A model generated the notes under the pieces. The model had not been told where the DNA came from. It saw only the letters and a list, made by a program, of their open reading frames with translations, and searched no databases. Of a stretch of DNA of 64,000 nt, positions 47,371-58,551 are shown piece after piece. A program made the translations under genes and the position numbers. The DNA is from Hedera helix (taxonomy: Eukaryota; Streptophyta; Magnoliopsida; Apiales; Araliaceae), in NCBI GenBank assembly GCA_947179155.2, contig OX359264.1, forward strand, positions 44,429,202-44,493,201. The letters run 5' to 3'. How positions within the stretch are numbered: position 1 is the first letter of the stretch; every line of letters begins with the position of its first letter.

Positions 47371-47734
47371 CTTTAGGTCCCGTCGCCGGCGAATCGTGGC
47401 AGACTCTCTCTGATTTGGAGCGAAGGTGTCAATAGGTGTTGATTTCTGATTTGGGCGGGCGGGATTTATGATTAGGGAGAGGATTTGTGGTTGATTCGAA
47501 GAGGGAGAGAAGACGACGGCAAGCAGGAGAGAGAAAAGAAATGGAACAAAACGGCATGAGAGAGAAGGCAATGGCAGACGACAGAAAAGAAAGAGAGCAT
47601 AAGCCAATTTCAAACAAAGCAAAAGCAAAGAGATAGAAAAGAGGGGGAAATCAAAATTAATCCCAGTCGTTGTTTATTGACGCCATTAGTAATTTAAGAC
47701 CATTGGATTGATCCGCTCTGTTTTATATAATAGA
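47371..47734 (-). other. Helitron 5' region, possible captured UPF1 leader
   Basis: From the TC end inward it holds a CT-rich stretch (minus strand) typical of plant 5' untranslated regions, leading into the UPF1 exon. An open frame (47628-47311) overlaps the exon in another phase and is not UPF1-like, so I do not call it a gene. Confidence 0.45.
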
Positions 47735-49933
47735 TATATTATGCCCCTCTCCGTACATCTTTCCTTGCTTTTCGAGTTTTTTGACCGGTTGTCTTGATAT
47801 TTATTTTTTATTTTATTTAAGATAGACCCCTAAGAGCGAATTGTGGTCATTCATGGAGGCCATTCATGTTCCGCTCAATATTGAATATGCATGTACCCTA
47901 AACTTAGTTCTTTATATATTGTTGTTAAGAAGTGTACAAATTTGATCGGCAATAACGAACTCTTTATTATTTTTATTTTTCAACACAAACCTCGTACTAG
48001 GGGTGGGGGCACAAATTTTATTGAGAGGAAACACCTTTATAACTGAATAAAAATTTGAAATAATAAATTATTCTTAATTTTGATTAGGCAAAAGGAGTTA
48101 TGCGTAATATATGCAAATATTAATGATTCATGATCTCTATTTCATATTTATCACTAAATATAATGAGGAGTTAGTTTAATAGTAATGACAGAATGAAATT
48201 ATGATAACAAAATTGAAAATATTGAGTCATACTACTAACTTTAAAAAGAACAATCTTTTTCGAAACAAAAAAAAATAAAATTACATTCACAGACGAGGCG
48301 ATTTTATTGTCAAACTGAGGAAATAATTAAATCCTCCAAATATAAACTTGAAAAATAGTACTTGTTCGGTTTCTCTTTATAAGATCATTTTTTGCTTTTG
48401 AAATTCGATTCTAGACATTTTTAAACGGACAAGTATGCATACACACAAACCAAACACAACATTATCCTCATCCTTAAAAAGTGTGTTTTCAATAGCTTGA
48501 GGGCCATTATTGTAAATATGCAAAATTGGCAGGCTGGGCACATGGCGCGAAGTAGCTGGGTAGCATCAGATGGGCGTGCATGGCACGGATATGGTAGGAT
48601 TTCAGCAGTCTGGCCACACGGTGTCGTTTGGCCAAAGAAGGGTCAACAAATAAGTACAAACGCGCAATGCGTTGGCTTGGTTTGGTTCAGTGGCTAAGCG
48701 TCGTGCGCGGGCGCATGAAGCTTGGTAATGGATTTATTTTGCAGTTTGTTCCTGCACGTCGGTCTCGCTATGTCCTTTATTATTCCAACAACAGATTTTT
48801 GCCTCGGTGTATACGTGGGTCTGAAAAAATATTTAAAAATGATTGGAAATTAATAAGCCATTAGCAAATTTTGGAAAAGAAAAAAAGTATTGGAATTTTA
48901 TTATAGTAAGTAGGATATTGTGTATTACATTATTATTAGTGTTCTAATTCCTATTAAGGTTTGGAAAATTAAAATTTCTATTAGGGTTAGGAAAGTTGTA
49001 CTCCTCCGAATATTGTACTCTACGGTAGAAATAATAACTTTTTGTTGGGCGGCCGTTAGAACTTAAGTATGTGGATCTAGTGCAAATCACAATCAACACC
49101 AATGGAGGCAGAGGATTGAAGAAGTGGCTGGAACTCAAATTTGGGGATTTGACTCTTTTTCTTTACTTTTGTTTTTCATGGATGTTGATTAATATTTGGA
49201 AAAAGTTTGATTTATTTATTTTGAATTAAACTTTCAATTATCATTTTATTATTCTATTATTTGTTAGTTTATTTGTCAATTGTAGTTTAAATAAAATTGG
49301 CTTGATATAAATTAGTATTTGAAAAAATATTAGATATAATTCCATGTGGGTTCACTTTACTTATTACCATTTTACTTGTTGATCGTGTATACTTGTAAGT
49401 AAATGTTAATTATTAAATTACACAAACAATAACAATGTTAACGATGGTATCAGAGCTTTATTAAGATTGTGTTAGCATGTGTAAGTCACGTGACATGTCT
49501 TCTAGAAGAGCGATGTTAAAGATGGTAACGGAGCTAAAGTTATGATTTTGTAGACTGCCTTTCAAGCTTGACCTGTGAGTTAAAGGTGAATCGCTACGTA
49601 TACAAGGAATTTATTTTCGTTTGGTTTCTTTTAAATAGTCTTGGCTTCGTGTAAATAACACAGATTTATTTTTATCGCCTTGTGATTTGCGTTTAATTTA
49701 AGGAAGATTTGATAAGTTAGGTCACATGATTACTGTTATGCTTTGTCTCAAATGTGTGAGTTATATCTTAGAGCAAGAGTAATTCAGTAATGTCTCTTTA
49801 GATATCATTTTGGAAATTTTCAAGAAACAAATAAATTGAATTTGATCATTATTTTTTGTTGCATTTATCTTATAGTATTTGGAAGATGATTATAAGTTTT
49901 GAAAATTGTTGCAAACTAATTTCTTATGGTAAT
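47735..49933. other. Spacer of unit 3 right of the Helitron
   Basis: It continues the P450 upstream spacer, equivalent to 28557-30752 of unit 2. It includes a canonical TGGTATCAGAGC primer-site motif at 49445-49456, where units 1 and 2 have TGGTACCAGAGC. Similarity ends at 49933. Confidence 0.7.
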
Positions 49934-52900
49934 TGTAATAACCCGAATATTTAACAATATTTCTTTTAATAAAAATATTGAGGAGATTAATAAAGTTTGT
50001 AAAATTTAAAAATCTAGTTATGTGAGAAAGGTGAAAATGGATGGATAATTTTTTATTTTTTTTAATCTATGTGTTAGTAAGAACCTGGGAGGTTCAAGTG
50101 TTATAGAACCCTGAAAACTTTCTCTAGGAGCAGAGTTGCCTTAGAGGGGTGAGTAAATCAGTCATTAACTCAGGATGCGATTAGTGACTCAATAGATAAG
50201 GGAATTATAATAAAGATAATTCGCTAGGGTAAAACAAGGTGGTATGATACCTTTAAAATTCGATGAATTATTTGATGGATAAGATAAGCTATGTATTGTT
50301 GCGGTAATTAGATTTAAGTCAACCTAGTTGAAATAAACCCAAAAATTTAATAATGTTATAAATAAAATTTAGAATTTAAATTTCTAAATTAGTGAATTAA
50401 TGAAGGGGGATTATTGCAAACCCTAGGAAATGGTATTATGAATATTTAAATATTCGTGGATTTATTTTAAGGTTGTTCGTTCAATGAGGTTATAGAACTG
50501 ACGAACAAACCTAGAAAATTAATACTGAGCGAGTGGTATGTTGAGAAACCTTAATTAGGATTCAATGAGACTTAATTAAGGCAAGTCTAATTGGGTTATG
50601 TAAAATTAATTAATATAATTATTAATTAATAATAACTATGTGAAATATTAATGATATTAATTAATAGTCCAACTAGTAGTTAAACACTAGTAGGCTAGCT
50701 CATATATATATATTTTAAAACAAGTCCACTTAATTAATTAAGTATGGATTTGTATGTTGGTTGTATTAATTTAATTAGGCAAGCCCAATGATTTATTTAA
50801 ATTGGGAGACTAATAAATTAATGTTTGAGCCCAATGTTGGTAAATTAATTTGGTGTTATAGGAGCCCAACCAAGATGAATAGTAAGCCCAAACAATTAAA
50901 TTGAAAGCCCAATTTTTGATCCAAATTAAAAGCTTCTAGAAGGATTTTTATTTTGCAAGTTAACTAATAAAAATAAATCAAAAATTGGGGCAATAAACCC
51001 TGTATGGCCGGTGGATTTATATGGTGTGGGTCCCTCTTAGATTTCAAATTTTATTAAACCAAATTGCTTGAGAAAAAGTGTGGAATACTCAACCTCTTTT
51101 GGCTAGAATTTGTAGAATGCTTGAAGTCCAACTTATATGCTTACAAGGTGTGTATGTATAGGTTGGCTTCACTATAAATAAATCACTTGATTCATTGGCT
51201 AAGAGTTTACAAAGTTGCAAGAGAGAGCTTTTATATTGGTGCTAGTGAGTTTGGGTGAGTTAACTAGTGAGTTTCACCGAGTCCAACCGAGTAAAGCTTA
51301 GGTCAAGTCTTGGAGGTTCATCTCCTACTTTGGAAGGAAGAGAAAGAAAGCACACAAAACAAAAATATTAGAAAACCCTAGTTATACTTGTTATGTGATT
51401 AAAATAAGAAATAAAGGGTAATAATACCATCTTTATGTTCTTTAAGTCTAGATATATGCTAGATATGTTAAATAAGTGTTTCATGGATTTTTGGTATGGA
51501 TCCATAAGCATTTATGTGGAAAAACTTAGCAAAAGTTGTAACATGATGTTTACCGAAAAACAAAAAAAAAAACGAGTAGCCTCATTCCCTGGATTACTGT
51601 TTATGATCTGTAAGTCGGAATCATAATATGTCAATTTTGTATACTAGATCTTGAAGTTATGTAAATTATCCAACTTGAATGACTAAAATCCGATTTAAAA
51701 CGAGTGAGATATGATTTTTCTACTAAAACACTCCACTGTTGAAAGTTTTTGAGTGAATAGTCTGGTTATAGGCTGTTTTCAGTGGTCAAATCATGTCCAA
51801 AAAATAAATCCGATAATAGAAAATTGTAGTTCGGGAAGTTACGATTTCAACAATATAAAGTAGAGCATCATTGGAGTTATAGAACTTAAGTTATTAAGGT
51901 TTTAGTAAGAGACCTCAAAACTGGACAGAATCTGGAAACATTTTAAACCTACTACCGGTTATTCTTTGGTGAACCGGCCGGAACATTACAGTTCACCACT
52001 TTTTCGGCCGGTTCCGACGAATGCCCGAATTGAAAAGTTGCTTGAAATTTCGTGTAATATTTTATAAAATTTAGTTTGTATTTTTAGTATGTAATTTGGT
52101 AATTTCTATAATTATTAAATGATTAAAGCTAACTAATTACATGAAAAATTGTTAAAAGTATTTTTTAATGCTGGAAAAATGTTAATCACCCTACTTATTA
52201 TTCAAGTTATATTAAATAGTAAGTAAGGTTAAATAAAAGAAAAATTTTTTTTTAATACTTTTTGAGGTGATAATGTACACTAGTTGGATGTTAATTAACT
52301 AATAATTGAAGAAAAATGATATTAAATAATAAATGTGATATTTAAACTATATCATATTATTTAATCAAGGAAAATAATTATTTATTATTTAATTGATAAT
52401 TAAGTAGTAAATAAAGGAAGTAACTAGGAAATTATTATTTAATTAATATTAAATAGTAATTAAATTATGAGAAAGTGTTTAAACTAATTATTTATTATTT
52501 AGTTAAGTGTAAATAATAAATAAAGGCAACTAATTAATTTATTATTATTTAATTAACATTAAATAATAATTAAAGAGAGTTAATTGCTTATTATTTAATA
52601 TATTAACTAGTAATCAAAGGATGTTAGAGTTAATAGTATAATTTTTTATTATTTAATTAAGATTAAATAATGAGTACGGATAATTAATTAATTAATTATT
52701 ATTTAATTCATATTAAATAATAATTAAATGATAATTAAGTGGAATAAATTATTACTTAATCGGAAGAAGATTATTAAGTAATTAAAATATATTGCTAATA
52801 TTAATAATTAACTATTAAATGATAATAGTTAAGAATTAAATCATTATTCAATAATTAATAATGATATGTAATTAATTTAAAATATTATTAAAGGATTAAT

Positions 52901-55023
52901 AATATTGTTTAGCATTTAATTAACTATTAAATAATAATAGTTAAGAGTAAAACCATTATTAAATAAATAATAATGATAAATAAAGATTTAAAATATTATT
53001 AAAGAATTAATAATATTGTTTAACAAGTAATTAACTATTGAATAATAATAGTTAAGGGTTGAATCATCATTAAATAATTACTAATGATAAGTGAAGATTT
53101 CAAATATTATTAAATGGTTAATAATATTGATGAACAATTAAATTATTATTAAAATCATTAATAATTAAGCAGTTATAATGCTCAAATTATTTCAAGTATG
53201 AAATCCAAAAGCCCAAGAACATAATATGTACGATTTTTCGTTCTCCGTATTCTTCGTATGTTCTTGAGCAAAAGTTATGAATATTTCTATGAGAAGTTTT
53301 ATGATTTATGATTTTTATGTTATTAAAGGTTATTGAGTGTTAGAACATGTTATCTTAACAAATTAATGCTTTAGATATCAAGTTTTACCAATTGGTTCAA
53401 AGAAAGTTCAAATATTTTTTGTGCAGTCACCTTTAGGCTATAATTTGTGCAAATCTGTCAGGAATTTCATACTTTGGTCTGAATATTAATTGTAGAGGCG
53501 GAAGTTATGAACGCGTGAAATTTTGAACAACTAAAAAATATTTTAAAACGAAGAAGTTATGACTGTTTAACCGATTCGAGGTCCAGCAGTCCAACAATCT
53601 GCCCAAATTCAAAAATTTGGCTTAAAAATGAGTTTTTGAGTTAGCCATTTTTTTTTAAATAATTCCACCTATTAAAATAGTTTAAATAAGTTAATATAAC
53701 ACTTTTGAAGTTATATAATATGATAAATTTAATCGCTTATGCACTAAATGACTATGTAAGATTTTAACGCTCTGTCGGAAAACCCTAGTTTCGATTTGAG
53801 GCAAGTTCTAAACCTTTATGTGTTATTAGTATGTTCTAAGGTTGTTCATGTTATTATGTGATAGTTGATATGTGAAAGTACATGAATGAATGTCTTATGT
53901 GATTAAATGATTAAATATTAATTCATGATTAACTGTTAAATGTTAATTGATATTTGATTATGCATATGAGTATGTATAAAATATGTTTATTGTTAAACAT
54001 AAATTAATATGATTATTAGCTGAGATGTATATTTAGTCAAAACATGTTAAGGTATTTATGAAAGTATAAACTGTGTATATGTTGCTGAGCCATCATACTC
54101 ATTCTTGCGAATAAACCCTTATTTGAAGATTTAAAGATGAATGTTAAGAAGATCTTGAACATAAAGATGAAGCATAGATTGGGTTTTCATGCTTTATTAC
54201 TTGTATTTGTATAAAGTCATAATGACTATTGTAATATAAACAAGCAAACCATGTAATCAAATATTAAACGAATGATATGAATTATTATCATCAGAATGTT
54301 ATTATGTCTTTATTTTGATATAACTTAGAATTATTAAAACTTAACATTGTATTGATAATGATCTATTTATCTGGATGAGAATTAGTAAATGACTTGTGAG
54401 TACTGTAAGCATCCGAGACAGGACTAATCGATGTTTACTGGTCAAATTCATCGTTAGGTTCTTTGGACCCAAGTACAAACTTGTTATTACTATTCTGAAT
54501 GTCAGATAAGTAGGATTATTAATATGAAGAGATATTACTATAACCAAATATGTTTCGAGTGAGGGTTTTAACTAGTTGGGTATGTTCTGTACGGAAAGAG
54601 AATTTTGTACCAGACAAAGATATAAACATTTGACGTGGATAAACATGCAAATATTTATCACGGATGAAGATACAAACATTCATTGCGAGATTCTCTGTTC
54701 CCAAGAACCTTCCTAATGATTTAATGTTGTGAATCTTAGAATATATAAAATTATAGAATATTTAAATCTTAAGGTTAAAATTGGACTGTTATATATGGTG
54801 TTATCCATTTATATGGATGAACTACAAGTTGATACTTATATAAATAAAGAGACCGAGACCAAGTTAAGATCCAATGATTAAGTTACGAATTTTTTTAATG
54901 TATAGTCTAAAATAGACTAATTCAACCAATATGATTATAAGATCGTTGGTTAAGTAGGTAAATGTATGGAGTTTAACGTACAAGGTCCGCCGTAGCTAGT
55001 GCAGGGATTTTGAGGGTGTTACA
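49934..55023 (+). repeat. Giant gypsy LTR 'a' (5,090 bp), apparently mosaic
   Basis: It begins TGTAATAACCCGAAT and ends GAGGGTGTTACA, directly followed by a primer-binding site, so it behaves as a 5' LTR. Its first about 3.2 kb resembles the solo LTR at 55065: AT-rich palindromes, a CCGGCCGG-containing block near 51975-52015 and general order. Its last about 1.9 kb (from about 53168) resembles the array-type LTR (24215-26137). Its last about 240 bp is nearly identical to the rightmost LTR (63397-63638). A TATAAATA motif is at 51173. Confidence 0.75.
52130..53165. repeat. AT-rich array of short inverted repeats in LTR 'a'
   Basis: Dozens of TTATTATTTAATTAA and ATTAAATAATAATTAA-like blocks alternate in both orientations, so the region is largely self-complementary. 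A counterpart lies at about 57520-58560 in the solo LTR. Confidence 0.75.
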
Positions 55024-55025
55024 GT

Positions 55026-55036
55026 TGGTATCAGAG
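55026..55036 (+). other. Primer-binding site after LTR 'a'
   Basis: TGGTATCAGAG follows the LTR end by two bases, matching the initiator tRNA-Met primer type with its last base lost. Confidence 0.8.
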
Positions 55037-56045
55037 AAGTAGGTTATAGTTTGGAGGTAATAAGTGTAATGACCCAAAAATTCATAAGACTGATGATTTT
55101 GGTCTTAGGTAATTAAGATGAGTTAAGGATACGCTAAACCTTGGATGAGGAAGTAGTGGATAGTCGATTTGAGAAAATTTTAAGCTTTTGAGGAATTCGA
55201 GCGGAAATTTGAGGTTAAGATATAAAACTAACTCTGGTAAAGTGATAGACAATCACTTGAAAGGAATTTGGGTCCTATCACGAAAGGGCTATGACAGTGT
55301 TTTTTAAAACAATGCCTATGTTAAGAAAATCGATGAGATTGTTCGGAGGGGCAGATGTTGTAAGGGTTTGAAAATGGACCAAACTTTAACCAAATGGTGG
55401 TAGTGGTAATTCCAAGGATGAACTAATTTTTAGTAAGTCTAAAATTAAATCTGAGAAAGAGATAAATGCGTAAAAATGACTAAGCAGTTAACCTAATACG
55501 AATATTAGGGTTAAAAGAGAATATTTTAATATAAATAAATGAATTTATTAAACAGTAATTGTAAATTTTCGTGTGATTAATTTAAATCAGTATATGATGG
55601 TTTGATTTATTTAATTATGTGTTTATTTAATTAAAGGAGTTATAGGGAGGTTCAGTTAATGAGTTGATTAAATTAATGGACCAACCTAGGCTGTATAATA
55701 TCAAAATTTGATAAAGTTAATGAGCTATGTAATGATTTAATTAACTTGATAAATAACGAGTTAAATTGGATGTGTAAATTAATTAATGTGGGTATTAGTT
55801 AATGATAATACGTAAAATATTAATAATACTACTTTATAATTCCACTAAGAATTTATTAATAGTGGACTAGTCCTATTTAATTATTAAGCAATCACAATTA
55901 ATTAAATTGTTGGGAGCCCAAAATGATTTAATCTAGTAGCTCAAATGGATGTAAATTGGGAGCCCAAACATAATTAATTATGTAGCCCAATGAAAGTTAA
56001 TATATAGTCCATTATATAGCCCTATAGAATGCATGTAATGGCTAG

Positions 56046-56046
<1 letters not shown>

Positions 56047-56077
<31 letters not shown>
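56047..56077. repeat. (TA)n microsatellite
   Basis: About 15 uninterrupted TA units within the solo LTR. Confidence 0.9.
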
Positions 56078-56080
<3 letters not shown>

Positions 56081-58458
56081 TGTTTATAAAATCACTTTTG
56101 GAATAAAAGAAAAATCAAAGTAGAGGCAAGGGGGGAGTACCAATGGAGGGTGCAAAGCTCAATGTTTTTCATGTTTTACTCCCACAAACCCTAGTCTAGA
56201 AAACCCTTTCCCCAATGCTAACCTAGTTCCCCAATTAGTGGATCTTGTTTGTACATGTATTGGTAATATATGATAGATATACCATATGTATGTATTCTAC
56301 TAGAAAATAAGGGAAAGAATGAGAGTGTTAGTTCATTGTATCATTTCCTAAGTGTTGGAGAAAGAGAGAGAAAGCTCTAGAGAAAAACTCTAGAGAATGA
56401 AAAAGAAGAAAAGAAAGTTTGTGAGCTTGAGAGCTACTAACCAAAACAAACTAAGAACCCCCATACTAGAGGCTCACGGCAGCATCAAAGGAATGTGTGG
56501 ATGTCATCTAGCTTCATAAATCACTTCGGAAAGCAAAGGAAACGAGCATCCAAGAGCAAGAGGTATAAAACGTCTTAAAACCCTAGTTTTGGAACTCCTT
56601 TTGTACTTTATGAAATTTTTATGGAGGAAACCAAATTTTCGAGATCTTAATGTATTGATATATGCTAGACATGTGTATATAGGGTTTCATGTGGGTAGAT
56701 CAAGTATTTATATGCATCTATGACAAAATATTTAGCCAAGATCTTCAAAATAATTTTTACCGATGAAAACGATTTCACCTAATACATAGCAGGCCCTTAC
56801 CAGAATTACTGTTCACGATCCATAAGTCGGATTCATGATCCTTCAATTTGGGGTGATAGATCCATGAATTATGAAGATTCTCCAAGTTGAATGACTAAAA
56901 TCTGATTTAAAATGAGCAAGTTATGAATTTTCTACCAAAACACTCCACTGTTTTTAGGGCTGTGCACAACAGTCCGGTTTGGAGCCAATTTAGGTACCCA
57001 AAACAAATCCAAATTTGATGTTTGATAACAGAATAATGTAGTTCGAGAAGATACGAACGCAACAATATAAAGTAGAGCTTAATCGAAGTTATAGAACTCA
57101 AGTTATTAAGATTTTAGTAAGGAACCCCAAAACTGGACAGAAACTGGAAATGTTAAAAAGCCACTGCCGGTTTTTTTGAAATAAACCGGCCGGAGCCTTC
57201 AAGTGACCGGTTCACCCATTTTCCGGCCGGTTCCGGCGGCGGTCAAAACTAGAAAGTTGCTTGGAATTTCGTGTACTATTTTATGGAATTTAATGGTATT
57301 TTTATAATGTCAGTAGTTATGTTTCATAATTATTTAATAATAAAAGCTTACTAAATGTATGAAAAATAATAAAAAGTATTTTTAAATGTTGGAAAAATAT
57401 GAACAAATAACCTACTGATTATTTGAAGTGTTATATGTATGAAGATGATATTATTTCCGAAAATTGGTATTTTTCATATTATTTATGGTGTAAAGGTACA
57501 CTAATTTGTGACTACCTAGCTAATAATTCAAGAAAATTATAAATAAATTATTATTAAATATTAAATATATTCTTTAGGTATTTAATAACAATATCAACTT
57601 GTTTGGAGAAAATAAATTAATTATTTATTATTTAATTAGGTATTAAATAGTAAATAAAGGAAAGTAAATAACTAATTATTCTTTAATTAATATTAAATAA
57701 TAATTAGAGTAAGATAAAGATTTTAACCTTTAATTATTTATTATTTAATAAGATTAAATAATAAATAAAGAGAGTTAGGTAATTATTATTTAACATTAAA
57801 TAATAATTACAGTTAAGTAAAGTTGATAACATAATTATTTATTATTTTATTAAGAGTAAATAATAAAGATAATTAATTAATTATTATTTAATTAACATTA
57901 AATAATAATTAAAGATGGTTAATTGCTTACTATTTAATATATTAAATAGTAATCAAAGGATGTTGGAGTTAATAATATAAGTGTTTATTATTTAATTAAT
58001 ATTAAATAATGAGTACGGATAATTAATTAATTAATTATTATTTAATTCATATTAAATAATAATTAAATGGTAATTAAGTGGAATAAATTATTACTTAATA
58101 GAAAGAAGATTATTAAGTAATTAAAATATATTGATAATATTATTGATTAACTATTAAATGATAATAGTTAAGAATTAAATCATTATTCAATAATTAATAA
58201 TGATATGAAATTATTTAAAATATTATTAAAAGATTAATAATATCGTTTAGCATTTAATTAACTATTAAATAATAATAGTTAAGAGTTAAACCATTATTAA
58301 ATAAATAATAATGATAAATAAAGATTTAAAATATTATTAAAGAATTAATAATATTGATGAACAATTAAATTATTATTAAAATAATTAATAATAATGAGAA
58401 GTCAATTAAAATATTATTAAAGGGTAATAATACTAGCAAGCAATTAAATTATTACTAA

Positions 58459-58551
<93 letters not shown>
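58459..58551. repeat. (AAT)n microsatellite, about 31 units
   Basis: A nearly perfect trinucleotide run lies at the end of the AT-rich palindromic region of the solo LTR. Likely length-polymorphic. Confidence 0.95.

Larger units (their letters stand above)
39637..47734 (-). mobile_element. Non-autonomous gene-capturing Helitron (8,098 bp)
   Basis: Read on the minus strand the element starts TCTATTATATAAAACAGAG and ends with a hairpin, then GTTATCCCTAG. It sits exactly between A and T of the host site, with no target duplication. The undisturbed site is seen in units 1 and 2 (CATATATATATAAA/TATATTATG). 5'-TC, CTAG-3', a hairpin just before the 3' end and A/T insertion are the diagnostic set for Helitrons. 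No Rep/helicase is encoded, so mobilisation would need another element. It contains pieces of at least three host genes and an inverted repeat. Confidence 0.93.
36457..49933. repeat. Tandem unit 3, split by a Helitron and truncated on the right
   Basis: Without the Helitron, about 5.4 kb of unit sequence is present (36457-39636 plus 47735-49933). Identity to unit 2 is very high up to the Helitron, about 99% just after it, and clearly lower (several percent differences) from about 49200. At 49934 the unit is replaced by an unrelated LTR. The MULE, gypsy tail and array-type LTR are missing. Confidence 0.9.

Noticed and set aside
47311..47628. A 105-residue minus-strand frame with a leucine-rich start, possible secreted protein
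   Set aside because: It overlaps the captured UPF1 exon in a different phase; the UPF1 frame is the one with family similarity, and the rest looks like a CT-rich leader.
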